DNA from: Armatimonadota bacterium
GTDB lineage: Bacteria; Sysuimicrobiota; Sysuimicrobiia; Sysuimicrobiales; Sysuimicrobiaceae
Assembly: GCA_025060455.1 (NCBI GenBank)
Contig: JANXBY010000021.1
Span: forward strand, 62,001 to 126,000
Length of the DNA: 64,000 bases
Direction of reading: 5' to 3'
In this document: positions 45,729 to 53,576 of the stretch, piece after piece
Layout: each line of letters opens with the position of its first letter
Position numbering within the stretch: position 1 is the stretch's first letter
The notes under the pieces: model-generated
Databases searched by the model: none
Told to the model about the DNA's origin: nothing
The model's input: the letters and a program-made list of their open reading frames with translations, nothing else
Program-made: the position numbers and the translations under genes

Positions 45729-46774
45729 AGGCTCCCGGTGGCTGGATGTACGCGGAGGTCCGGGAGCAGCCCGCGGTGGCCGCGCGGCTGTGGGACCTCG
45801 CGCGGCCCCGCGTTCGGGAGGTGGCTGTACGGTGGCGCCGCCACCCACCCTCGCTGGTGGTGTTCGTGGCCCGCGGGTCTTCAGACAACGCAGCTACGTA
45901 TGGCCGGTACCTTTGGGAGACCCGGTTGCGCGCACCCGTCTGCCTGGCGGCGCCCTCGGTGGTCACCGTGTACCGCGCCCCGGTGAAATTGCAGGGCGCA
46001 TGGGTGGTGGCGCTGTCCCAGTCGGGCCGTTCGCCGGACGTGGTCGCGTACGTCCGCCACGCACGGCGCCGCGGGGCGTTCACCCTGGCGGTGACCAACG
46101 CTCCGGACTCCGAGCTGGCGCAGGTGGCCCACGAAGTCCTGCCCCTGCACTCGGGCCCGGAGCGCAGCGTGGTGGCCACCAAGACGTACCTGGCGGAGCT
46201 GTTCGTGCTGAGCCTGCTGGCCGCGGAGGCGGCACGGGACCGGGCGCTGCTGAGCGCGCACGGGCAGCTGCCCGAACGGCTTTCCGCCGCCCTGGCGGTG
46301 GAGGCGGAGGCGTTGGAGCTCGCACGGCGGTGGGAGTCTGTGCCCGCGTGCGTGGTGACCGGGCGCGGGTACGACCTCGCCACCGCACAGGAGGCCGCCC
46401 TCAAGCTGAAGGAGGCTGCCTACCTGTCCGCGGAGGCGTTGTCCTCCGCGGACTTCCTGCACGGGCCGGTGGCGATGGTCGGGCCCGGGTTCCCGGTGCT
46501 GGCGGTGGCCTCCCCGGGCAGGACACGGACCCACATACAGGACGTGCTGCGTCGGCTGCGCGGTCGGGGCGCGGACGTGGCCGTGGTGTCCTCCGACGAG
46601 GGGCTGCTGCGCGCTGCGCGGCGTCCCCTGAGAGTCCCCGTAGAGCCCCGGGAAGAGTTGGCGCCGCACGTGTACGCGGTCGCGGTGCAGCTTCTGAGCT
46701 ACCACCTGGGCCTGCGCCGGGGCGTGGACCCTGACCGGCCCCGTGGTCTTCGGAAGGTCACCCTGGTGCTGTAA
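45725..46774 (+). CDS. SIS-domain aminosugar isomerase/deaminase (NagB-II/GlmS C-domain-like)
   Basis: A 349-aa protein with two SIS domains like the isomerase half of GlmS but no glutaminase domain. Motifs are the N-terminal MYAEVREQPAVAARL, ARGSSDNAATYGRYL, ALSQSGRSPDVVA and the KLKEAAYLSAEALSSADFLHG block of the active site. This layout fits the NagB-II type glucosamine-6-phosphate deaminase, which would take GlcN-6-P from MurQ products into glycolysis after NagA. AgaS-like activity is the alternative. GTG start overlapping anmK. It is the last gene of the operon. Confidence 0.87.
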   Translation: MKAPGGWMYAEVREQPAVAARLWDLARPRVREVAVRWRRHPPSLVVFVARGSSDNAATYGRYLWETRLRAPVCLAAPSVVTVYRAPVKLQGAWVVALSQSGRSPDVVAYVRHARRRGAFTLAVTNAPDSELAQVAHEVLPLHSGPERSVVATKTYLAELFVLSLLAAEAARDRALLSAHGQLPERLSAALAVEAEALELARRWESVPACVVTGRGYDLATAQEAALKLKEAAYLSAEALSSADFLHGPVAMVGPGFPVLAVASPGRTRTHIQDVLRRLRGRGADVAVVSSDEGLLRAARRPLRVPVEPREELAPHVYAVAVQLLSYHLGLRRGVDPDRPRGLRKVTLVL

Positions 46775-46823
46775 CACCGAGGCGAGGGTAGGCGCCGGCT
46801 CCGTGGGTGCGAGCTGGCGCTGG

Positions 46824-47528
46824 TCAGGGCAGGAGTTCCAGGAGGCCCGAAAGCCCGTCCACCGTGTGGTGAGGCCGGGGCCCTTGCGGCGGGCTGTCGG
46901 GCGGCCGGCGCCGGACCCACACCGCGGTCATGCCCGCCGCCACCGCCCCTGCCACGTCCGCGTGTGGCAAGTCGCCCACCATCCAGCACCGGTGGGGATC
47001 GGCACCGGCGCGGCGGGCGGCCTCGAAGAACACCTCTGGGTCCGGCTTGCTGCGGCCCACCTCCTGGCTCGTCACCACCGGGTCTAACAGCTCCGAAAGT
47101 CCGGTGCGGTCCAGCTTCCAGCGCTGCAGGGCGGTCTCGCCGTTGGAGATGACCCCGGTGCGGTAGCCGCGGCGGCGTAGCTCCTCCAGCACAGGCCGCG
47201 CGTCGGGGAACGGGCGCACCTGACCGTCCCGGAGGGCCGTGTAGCGCTCCAGGAAGGGCTCCACGGGGCCGTCCACCCGCAGCCGCCGCAGGGTGTCCTC
47301 CCACGTCCACCGCCGCATGAGGGGAATGGTCACCCCGGCCTGAGCGGGTGTGACGCGCCTCCACAGATCCAGGGACGCGCGCAGGTACGTCTCCACCACG
47401 AGCTCAGGTGGCAGGAACGGGTAGACGTCCTGCATCTGCTGGGCCACCCGGCGCACGCAGTCGGCCATCAGCCCGGTCTCGTCCACCAGGGTGTCGTCCA
47501 GGTCGAAGAAGACGACGTCCGGTCGCAC
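46824..47528 (-). CDS. HAD-family hydrolase
   Basis: A 234-aa HAD phosphatase. Motif I is FFDLDDTLVDE, motif II is in VISNGE, the lysine motif is GRSKPDPE and motif IV is VGDLPHADV. A helical cap lies at about residues 20-95. Substrate unknown. The start is GTG 47528; the open frame above is the translated tRNA-Ser gene and is discarded. It may be transcribed from the tRNA promoter, lying 14 bases after it. The 49 bases to the upstream operon's end show no terminator. Confidence 0.88.
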   Translation of the reverse strand: MRPDVVFFDLDDTLVDETGLMADCVRRVAQQMQDVYPFLPPELVVETYLRASLDLWRRVTPAQAGVTIPLMRRWTWEDTLRRLRVDGPVEPFLERYTALRDGQVRPFPDARPVLEELRRRGYRTGVISNGETALQRWKLDRTGLSELLDPVVTSQEVGRSKPDPEVFFEAARRAGADPHRCWMVGDLPHADVAGAVAAGMTAVWVRRRPPDSPPQGPRPHHTVDGLSGLLELLP

Positions 47529-47542
47529 GTGGCCTCGCAGGG

Positions 47543-47638
47543 TGGCGGAGGGGGTGGGATTTGAACCCACGAGGCGGGTTTTAGCCCGCCTACGCGCTCT
47601 CCAGGCGCGCCGGATCAGCCGGACTCCCGCACCCCTCC
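47543..47638 (-). tRNA. tRNA-Ser (anticodon GGA)
   Basis: A 96-base type II tRNA including an encoded CCA. Acceptor arms GGAGGGG and CCCCTCC pair perfectly; the anticodon loop is CTGGAGA (GGA, reading UCC/UCU) on a GCGCG stem. The long variable arm is GGCGGGC-TAAAA-type with a 7-bp stem, and the T arm is GTGGG-TTCAAAT-CCCAC. Discriminator base is G, as in serine tRNAs. Confidence 0.95.
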
Positions 47639-47650
47639 GGCTCGTGAGTC

Positions 47651-47672
47651 CATGATAACAGAGGTTGGACAA
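47651..47672. promoter_or_regulatory. Possible CarH/LitR-like operator and tRNA promoter element
   Basis: On the minus strand this reads TTGTCCAACCT followed by CTGTTATCATG, two adjoining 11-base units resembling the first two units of the carH operator (TTGTCCAAACC, CTGTACAATGA). It sits in the divergent gap before the island's first gene. The same bases also include TATCAT (47652-47657, minus strand), a good -10 for the tRNA-Ser gene, so the resemblance could be partly fortuitous. Confidence 0.4.
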
Positions 47673-47676
47673 TCCC

Positions 47677-47705
47677 TTGAGGCAGGCCCGAGGTGCCCGT
47701 AGCTT
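47677..47705 (+). promoter_or_regulatory. Weak candidate promoter for the 47.7 kb operon
   Basis: TTGAGG (47677-47682), 17 bases, then TAGCTT (47700-47705). The -10 is poor (3 of 6), as expected for an activated or weak promoter. The predicted transcript would start almost at the ATG at 47713. Confidence 0.3.
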
Positions 47706-47712
47706 AGGGGCG

Positions 47713-48606
47713 ATGCGGGTGGCGGTCGTGGGCGCCACGGGCCTGCTGGGCAAGGCCCTGAAGGACCACCTGGAGGCCGCCGGGCACACGGTGGTGCCGG
47801 TGAGCCGGCGTCCGCTCCCGGGCGGGCTGCGGTGGGACCCCGCGCGTGGTCACCTGGAAGCAGGCGCGCTGGAGGGGTGCCACGCGGTGGTGAACCTGGC
47901 GGGAGCCCGCATCGCGCCGGCCCGGTGGACGGAGGCGTACAAACAGGAGCTGCGGGCAAGCCGCGTAGAGGCCACACGGCTTCTGGCAGCAACCCTGGCG
48001 CGGCTGGCCCGCCCGCCGGAGGTTTTCCTGTCAGCCTCGGCCACCGGTTACTACGGCCACCGGCCGTTCCACGAGGTGCTGGATGAAGGGAGCGGGCCGG
48101 GGCGCGGGTTTTTGGCTTCCCTCTGCGTGGAGTGGGAGGCCGCCACCGAGCCCGCGCGGAGGGCGGGGATCCGGACGGTGCTGTTGCGGACAGGGCCCGT
48201 GCTCAGCCGCCAGGGCGGGTTCCTCGCGCCGCTGGTGCCTCTTTTTCGGCTGGGGCTGGGCGGGCCGGTGGGAGATGGCCAGCAGGGGGTTAGCTGGATC
48301 GCCCTCGAGGACTGGGTGCGCGCGGCGGAATACCTGACGGGCTCGGTCTCAGTGGAGGGTCCGGTGAACCTGACCGCTCCCAACCCCGTCACCTTCCGCG
48401 AGTTCGCCCGGGTTCTGGCGCGGGTGCTCCGCAGGCCGGCGGTCGTGCGGGCCCCCGCGTTCGTGGTCCGCGCGATGTTCGGCCACGAAATGGCGCAGGA
48501 GGTCCTGCTTTCCGGCCAGCGCGCGGTGCCCAAGCGGCTGCGGGAGGCGGGGTTCCGGTTCGACTACCCGGAGCTGGAGGGGGCGCTCCGAAGGGTGCTG
48601 GGCTGA
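47713..48606 (+). CDS. TIGR01777 family NAD-dependent epimerase/dehydratase (YfcH-like)
   Basis: A 297-aa extended short-chain dehydrogenase-like protein (SDR39U1 type). The Rossmann motif is VVGATGLLGKAL, with NLAGARIAPARWT and SATGYYGH as family markers and a C-terminal DUF1731-like region. The biochemical role of this family is unresolved. ATG start. It lies just before the SRPBCC gene and may be the first gene of the light island operon, although its strong G bias resembles the housekeeping genes more than the crt genes. Confidence 0.87.
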   Translation: MRVAVVGATGLLGKALKDHLEAAGHTVVPVSRRPLPGGLRWDPARGHLEAGALEGCHAVVNLAGARIAPARWTEAYKQELRASRVEATRLLAATLARLARPPEVFLSASATGYYGHRPFHEVLDEGSGPGRGFLASLCVEWEAATEPARRAGIRTVLLRTGPVLSRQGGFLAPLVPLFRLGLGGPVGDGQQGVSWIALEDWVRAAEYLTGSVSVEGPVNLTAPNPVTFREFARVLARVLRRPAVVRAPAFVVRAMFGHEMAQEVLLSGQRAVPKRLREAGFRFDYPELEGALRRVLG

Positions 48607-48651
48607 GCCCGGCGGGGCGCAGCCTGGGCGCCGGGAGGGCGGTGGGAAGTC

Positions 48652-49125
48652 ATGCACCCGCGTGTGGAGCGGCTGGAGCGGCGGGTCGTGATCCGGGCCA
48701 CCCTGGCGGACGTATGGCGATTTTTCTCCGACCCCCGGAACCTGCCCCGGATCACGCCCACCTGGCTGGACCTGCGGATTGTTTCTCCCGTGCCGGAGGC
48801 CATCTACCCCGGATTGATCCTGGAGTACCGGGTTCGGCCCCTGGGGTGGTTGGAGTGGCAGTGGGTCACGGAGATCACCCACCTGCGGGAGGGGCGGTTG
48901 TTCGTGGACGAACAACGCTTCGGACCGTACCGGTTCTGGCACCATCAGCACCACTTCCACGAGGTGCGCGAGGGCGTGGAGGTGAGGGATGTGGTGCATT
49001 ACGTCTTGCCGGGCGGCGCGCTGGGCCGGTGGGTGCTGGGGTCAGCCGTGGCCTCCCGGTTGAGGGAAATTTTCGACTACCGGGAAGCCGCCGTGCGGAG
49101 GATCCTCGGTGATCCCGGGCCGTGA
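48652..49125 (+). CDS. SRPBCC-family ligand-binding protein
   Basis: A 157-aa protein of the START/SRPBCC fold (polyketide cyclase-like). The N-terminal helix-strand pattern VWRFFSDPRNLPRITP and the histidine-rich RFWHHQHHFHEV are notable. Relatives are often paired with the TIGR01777 oxidoreductase, as here. A hydrophobic-ligand role (for example carotenoid or lipid) is possible but not shown. ATG start with GGGAGGG upstream. The 3' end overlaps crtB by 17 bases. Confidence 0.8.
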   Translation: MHPRVERLERRVVIRATLADVWRFFSDPRNLPRITPTWLDLRIVSPVPEAIYPGLILEYRVRPLGWLEWQWVTEITHLREGRLFVDEQRFGPYRFWHHQHHFHEVREGVEVRDVVHYVLPGGALGRWVLGSAVASRLREIFDYREAAVRRILGDPGP

Positions 49126-50020
49126 CCGCCGCCGGCGAGCACACCGGCGCGCCCCGGACTGGGCCGCGGTGGCGGCGGTGGTGCGCGCGCACTCCGCAAC
49201 TTTCTACTTCGCCAGCTGGCTGTTCCCGCCCACTCCCCGGCGTGGGATCTGGTCGGTATACGCCGCATGCCGGCTCGGGGACGATGCGGTGGACGAAGAG
49301 GGGGCGGGGCCCTGGGCGCTGCAGGCATGGTGGGATGGCATCCTGCGGGCATACCGCGGGCAGCCGCGGATGACCTGGGAGGAGGCTCTTTGTTGGACTG
49401 TGGACCGTTGGCAGGTGCCCCTGCGCGCGTTCGAGGAAATGCGCGAGGGCTTCCGCATGGACCTGAGGCCGGTGCGGATCCGTACCGAGGCGGAGCTGTT
49501 GACCTACTGCTACCGGGTGGCCGGGACCGTGGGGGAGATGGTGGCCCCTATTGCCGGTGCCGACGAGAGTTGGGTCGGCGCCGCCGCGTCCCTCGGTCAG
49601 GCCATGCAGCTGACCAACATCCTCCGGGACGTGGGCGAAGATCTGCGGCGGGACCGGGTCTACTTGCCCCAGGACCTGTTGGCCCGGTTCGGGGTACGGG
49701 AGGCCGACCTGTGGGCGGGGAGGGTCACGCCTGAGTACCAAGCCCTCATGTGCTACTTGGATCTCCGGGCTCGGCGCTTATACGCGGACGGCCTGCGAGG
49801 GCTGCCCGGGCTTCGACGGGGTCGGGCGGCGGTGGCCTTTGCCGCGCTTCAGTATCGGGCCATCCTGGACAAGCTGCGGGACCGCGGCTACGACAACCTG
49901 CGGGAGCGCGTGAGCCTGACCTCCGCGGAGCGAGTGCGGCTTGTGCCGAGGTCTCTCACCGTGGCCATCCGGGCAGGCCGGTGGCCACAGGCCCGTCCAT
50001 GGTATTCGGGAGTGAGCTGA
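49109..50020 (+). CDS. crtB: Phytoene synthase
   Basis: Head-to-head condensation of two GGPP to phytoene (303 aa). The two aspartate-rich motifs are CRLGDDAVDEE and NILRDVGEDLRRDR, with the conserved RVYLPQDLLARFG following. GTG start, within the end of the SRPBCC gene. It begins the tightly packed crtB-P450-crtYcd-acyltransferase-glycosyltransferase-crtI run. A GGPP synthase is not in the window. Confidence 0.95.
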   Translation: MIPGRDRRRRAHRRAPDWAAVAAVVRAHSATFYFASWLFPPTPRRGIWSVYAACRLGDDAVDEEGAGPWALQAWWDGILRAYRGQPRMTWEEALCWTVDRWQVPLRAFEEMREGFRMDLRPVRIRTEAELLTYCYRVAGTVGEMVAPIAGADESWVGAAASLGQAMQLTNILRDVGEDLRRDRVYLPQDLLARFGVREADLWAGRVTPEYQALMCYLDLRARRLYADGLRGLPGLRRGRAAVAFAALQYRAILDKLRDRGYDNLRERVSLTSAERVRLVPRSLTVAIRAGRWPQARPWYSGVS

Positions 50021-51219
50021 TGGTCGAGCGCCAGGCAGAACGTCCGGAGCGCGGGGCGACGGTGCACGTCGTGGGGGTTCGGGAACTGCTGCGGCACCTG
50101 CCCGTGCTGCGCGACCGCCCGGAGGAGGTGCTGCTGTCGTGGGGTCGGCGGGCCAGCCGCTGGCAGATTGCCCTGCCCGGTAGCCGAGCGTGCCTACTGT
50201 TCGACCCGCCCGCGGTGGAGGCGGTGCTCCGCCGTGGGAGCCTTTCAAAGCGCACCTTCCAGTATCGCGAGCTGGAGCGGCTGACCGGTCGGGGCTTGCT
50301 TAATGACGAGGGGGAGTCGTGGCGTGCCGCGCGCAGGCTCCTGTCGCTTCCCTTCGGTCGTCGCGCCGTGGAGGCCGCGCGGCCCGAGCTGGAGGACGAG
50401 GTCCGGCGGTTTTTCGACGGCTGGCGCGTTGGGCAGGAGCGGGAGCTGGGCGGCGAGTTGTGTCTGCTCAGCGCGCGCATGCTCCGACGTTTCCTCAGGG
50501 TCACCTTCTCCGCGCGGACGGTGGTGGAATCCGTGGAGCAGGCCGTGGACCACATCTTCGAGCGCTCGCGAAACCCGTGGCGTCGGTGGAGTCCCTGGGC
50601 AGCTGTCCGGTTCGCCGAGGCCCGGGCGGCGCTGTGGCGAGAGGCAGCCCGCCTGCGATCCTGGCCGCCCATGGATGGGCTCCCGCCCGCCCGGGCCCTC
50701 GCGGAGGCCACCACCCTCCTGGTGGCGGGGCACGAAACCGTCGCCAGCTCTCTGGTTTGGGCGGCGCTGCTCTGCGCGGAAACTCCCGTAGCCCGAGAGC
50801 GACTCGTGGGGGACCCACGGTTCGCCCGGTGGGTGTATCAGGAGGCAGTCCGCCTGTTCCCGCCGGCCTGGCTCATCACGCGCCGGGTCGAGGAGGGCTT
50901 CGGCCTCGAGGGCTTAGGCCCCGGTACCCTGGTGGTGCTGTCGCCGTACGTGACTCAGCGCCTGTGGTTTCCCGAGGGAGAGCGGTTTATCCCCGAACGG
51001 TTCCAGAGCGAACCGGAGGCTCCTTCCGGCCGCTACTTCCCCTTCGGGCTCGGGCCCCGCGTCTGCGTGGGCCGCGAGCTGGCGCTGGTGGAGGGCCCGA
51101 TCGTGCTTCAGGAGTTGTTCTCTCGGTTCCGCCTTCAGGTCCTGCGGCGGCCAAAGGTGCGGGCGGGGATCACCTTGCGGCCCGACGGGGGGCTTCCCGT
51201 CCGCCTCGAGCCTGCATGA
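50020..51219 (+). CDS. Cytochrome P450, CYP175A-like beta-carotene hydroxylase
   Basis: A 399-aa soluble P450. The heme-binding loop is FPFGLGPRVCVG with C349, the I-helix motif is LLVAGHETVAS, and the K-helix ExxR is in YQEAVRLFPP. From memory, blocks such as FQYRELERLTGRGLL, PAWLITRR, VLSPYVTQRLWFPEGE and SGRYFPFGLG are very close to Thermus CYP175A1, which hydroxylates beta-carotene at C3/C3' to zeaxanthin. ATG start in a TGATG junction with crtB. The redox partners are not in the window. Confidence 0.9.
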   Translation: MVERQAERPERGATVHVVGVRELLRHLPVLRDRPEEVLLSWGRRASRWQIALPGSRACLLFDPPAVEAVLRRGSLSKRTFQYRELERLTGRGLLNDEGESWRAARRLLSLPFGRRAVEAARPELEDEVRRFFDGWRVGQERELGGELCLLSARMLRRFLRVTFSARTVVESVEQAVDHIFERSRNPWRRWSPWAAVRFAEARAALWREAARLRSWPPMDGLPPARALAEATTLLVAGHETVASSLVWAALLCAETPVARERLVGDPRFARWVYQEAVRLFPPAWLITRRVEEGFGLEGLGPGTLVVLSPYVTQRLWFPEGERFIPERFQSEPEAPSGRYFPFGLGPRVCVGRELALVEGPIVLQELFSRFRLQVLRRPKVRAGITLRPDGGLPVRLEPA

Positions 51220-51914
51220 CGTACCTGCAGTTCCACCTGACGTTCACCGTGCCCGCGTGGCTCGCCGCTCTCCTGTGGGCGCGTCCCCGCGGGGGGGAGG
51301 TCGGTCCGTACCTCGCCCTGCCCCTCGTGGCGCTGGTCTACACCACCCCGTGGGACAACTGGATGGTCCGCCTGGGGGTGTGGGGCTACGCGGCGGACCG
51401 CGTGGTGGGGACCCTGGGATGGGTGCCCGTGGAGGAGTATTTGTTCTTCCTGCTGCAGCCTCTGTTGACAGGTGCGCTGGCGGTCCGTTGGGCGCGGTCG
51501 CCGGCGGTCCCGGGGCCGGTGTGGGCGCGGGTGGTCGGGGGCGCCATGGGGATGTGCTTGAGCGCCTCCGGTGTGCTGATGGTTGCGGCCGGCGGGCGGA
51601 CGCTGTACCTCGGTCTCCTGCTTGGCTACTTCGGACCGGTGCTGGCGTTCCAGTGGGCGGTGGGCGGGGAGGTGCTGTGGGCGCGCCGGCGGACCTTGGG
51701 TGCATCGGTGGCCGTCCCCACCGTGTACCTGTCCGCCGCGGATCTGTGGGCGGTGACCCGGGAGGGGATCTGGTGGATCTCGCAGGAGACCACGGTGGGC
51801 GCGCGGGTGGCGGGATTGCCGGTGGAGGAGGTGCTGTTCTTTGCCGTCACCAACCTCGCGGTGGTGCAGGGCTTACTCCTGGCACTGGATCCTGCATGGC
51901 GACGTAGGCGGTAG
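51216..51914 (+). CDS. crtYcd: Lycopene cyclase, CrtYcd type
   Basis: A 232-aa polytopic protein made of two repeats of the lycopene cyclase domain otherwise found as CrtYc and CrtYd subunits. Each repeat has its motif: VPVEEYLFFLLQ and LPVEEVLFFAVT, and PWDNWMV lies in the first. It would turn lycopene to beta-carotene, providing the substrate of the P450 upstream. ATG start overlapping the P450 stop by 4 bases. Confidence 0.92.
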   Translation: MTYLQFHLTFTVPAWLAALLWARPRGGEVGPYLALPLVALVYTTPWDNWMVRLGVWGYAADRVVGTLGWVPVEEYLFFLLQPLLTGALAVRWARSPAVPGPVWARVVGGAMGMCLSASGVLMVAAGGRTLYLGLLLGYFGPVLAFQWAVGGEVLWARRRTLGASVAVPTVYLSAADLWAVTREGIWWISQETTVGARVAGLPVEEVLFFAVTNLAVVQGLLLALDPAWRRRR

Positions 51915-51942
51915 GGGAACCCGCGGCGCGCGGGAGTCGGCG

Positions 51943-52569
51943 GTGCGGGCCGTGTTGGTCTGGCTCCTGAGGCGCAGCCTGTCGGCGGGTCTTCGCGGCG
52001 TATACCTGCGAGGGCGGCTACCCGCAGGGGCCGCGGTGCTGGCCGCGAACCACCACAGCTACTTTGACGGTCACCTACTCTGGTGGCTCGGGCGGGTGGC
52101 GGGACGCCGCCTCTGGTTGTTGGTGGCGAAGGAGAACCTCGACGCCTTCCCAGTGTTGGCCCTGGAGGGCGCCCTGCAGGCCAACCGGCTCCGGAAGGCG
52201 ATCCGGCAGCTCCGGCTTGGAGGGTGGGTGGCGGTGTTCGTGGAGGGCGTGCTGCGCTACCCGGGAGAGTTGGGCCCCACAAAGCCGGGTGCCGGTTTTC
52301 TCGGGCGCCACGCAGGCGTGCCCGTGGTGCCGGTGGCCCTTCGCGTGGCCCTGAGGGGGTGGGAGCACCCGGAAGCTTTCGTGTGGGTGGGCGAGCCGGT
52401 CGGACCGGAGGGCGACTGGGCAGGAGCCCTCCGCCATCTCCTGCGTACGCTGGACGGCCTCCTGGCGCACACGCACCCACGGGAGCTTCCGCCGGGGTTT
52501 GTGCCCATCCTGGCGGGCCGCCGCAGCCTCGACGAGCGGATCCGCAGTTGGGCGGGTCGGTTCCGATGA
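51943..52569 (+). CDS. PlsC-like 1-acyl transferase
   Basis: A 208-aa acyltransferase with the HX4D catalytic motif in ANHHSYFDG and the FVEGVLRYPGE and KPGAGFLGRHAGVPVVPVAL blocks of the PlsC family. Between carotenoid genes it most likely esterifies a fatty acid to a carotenoid glycoside, as needed for thermozeaxanthins. The start is GTG 51943 with GGGAG six bases upstream; the open frame above overlaps crtYcd. Confidence 0.85.
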   Translation: MRAVLVWLLRRSLSAGLRGVYLRGRLPAGAAVLAANHHSYFDGHLLWWLGRVAGRRLWLLVAKENLDAFPVLALEGALQANRLRKAIRQLRLGGWVAVFVEGVLRYPGELGPTKPGAGFLGRHAGVPVVPVALRVALRGWEHPEAFVWVGEPVGPEGDWAGALRHLLRTLDGLLAHTHPRELPPGFVPILAGRRSLDERIRSWAGRFR

Positions 52570-53576
52570 GGGTGGTGCGGACACTCCTTGCGTTGCGATT
52601 TTTTGTGGTGGCGTGCAACGCGCTGTGGTTCCCCACCCTGCGGCCGGCGGCAAAGCGGGGTTGTGTGCGCGCGTCCATCCTGGTGCCCGCCCGCAACGAG
52701 GCTCGCAACCTCCCGCGCACCCTGCCGACCCTGCTGGTGCAGGACGCAGACGAGGTCCTGGTGCTGGACGACGGCTCCGAGGACGGCACCGCGGAGGTGG
52801 CGCGAGTTGTGGCAAACGGGCACCCACGGCTTCGGGTCCTGCCCGGGCGACCGGTACCCCCCGGTTGGAGAGGGAAGACCTGGGCCTGTTGGCAACTGGC
52901 GGTCGCCTCCAGGGGTGACGTCCTCGTGTTCACCGACGCGGATGTCGCGTGGAGACCGGGCGCCCTAGGCGCCCTCTTGCGGGCGCTGGAACGGTTCCCG
53001 GTGGTGTCCGCTTGGCCTGGCCAGGAGTCCGTCGAGCTCTGGTCGGGTCTGATGGTCAACTTCCTGCTCCACGGCGCGTACGGGTTCCTTCCCCATGCCA
53101 TACTGCGGCGCCTGGGGTGGGCCAACGGGCAGGTGCTGGCGGTCCGTCGGAACGCGTACTTCGCCGCCGGCGGGCACCGCGCGGTCCGGCAGGAGGTTTT
53201 GGAGGACGTGGCGTTGGCCCGCCGGATCGGGGAGCTGGGACTGTTCCGGGCTCCTGGCCTGTTCCGGACGGCGATGTACCGATCCTGGGGGGAGGCGGTG
53301 GAAGGGTTCGGCAAAAACCTTCTCGATGTCCACGGGAGGAGCCGGCTGGTGCTGCTGGCTTCCGCAGCGTATCACCTGGTTCTCTACACGGTGCCTTGGG
53401 CCGTGGACCGTCGGGCAGCGCTGGCAGGGGTTGTGGAGAGGCTAATCCTCCAGCGGATGGGCCGGGGGCCCTGGTGGCTGGCCCTCCTTACTCCCCTTGC
53501 GCCCCTTCTGTTCTTGCCCGCTTACGGGAGGGCGCTACGGGGCCTTCAGCGTTGGAAAGGCAGGCTCGTCGGGTGA
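52566..53576 (+). CDS. Glycosyltransferase family 2 (carotenoid-cluster type)
   Basis: A 336-aa GT2 enzyme: N-terminal hydrophobic segment, ILVPARNEARNL, VLDDGSEDGT, the DxD-type FTDADV, GQVLAVRR, and EDVALARRIGELG with the catalytic acid; two C-terminal membrane segments. It resembles the CruC-type carotenoid glucosyltransferases. Predicted to glucosylate hydroxylated carotenoid, here zeaxanthin. ATG start in an ATGA overlap with the acyltransferase gene. Confidence 0.85.
   Translation: MRVVRTLLALRFFVVACNALWFPTLRPAAKRGCVRASILVPARNEARNLPRTLPTLLVQDADEVLVLDDGSEDGTAEVARVVANGHPRLRVLPGRPVPPGWRGKTWACWQLAVASRGDVLVFTDADVAWRPGALGALLRALERFPVVSAWPGQESVELWSGLMVNFLLHGAYGFLPHAILRRLGWANGQVLAVRRNAYFAAGGHRAVRQEVLEDVALARRIGELGLFRAPGLFRTAMYRSWGEAVEGFGKNLLDVHGRSRLVLLASAAYHLVLYTVPWAVDRRAALAGVVERLILQRMGRGPWWLALLTPLAPLLFLPAYGRALRGLQRWKGRLVG

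Noticed and set aside
47529-47789. Upstream extension of the HAD hydrolase frame
   Set aside because: It is a translation through the tRNA-Ser gene and the divergent promoter gap; the HAD N-terminus begins at GTG 47528.
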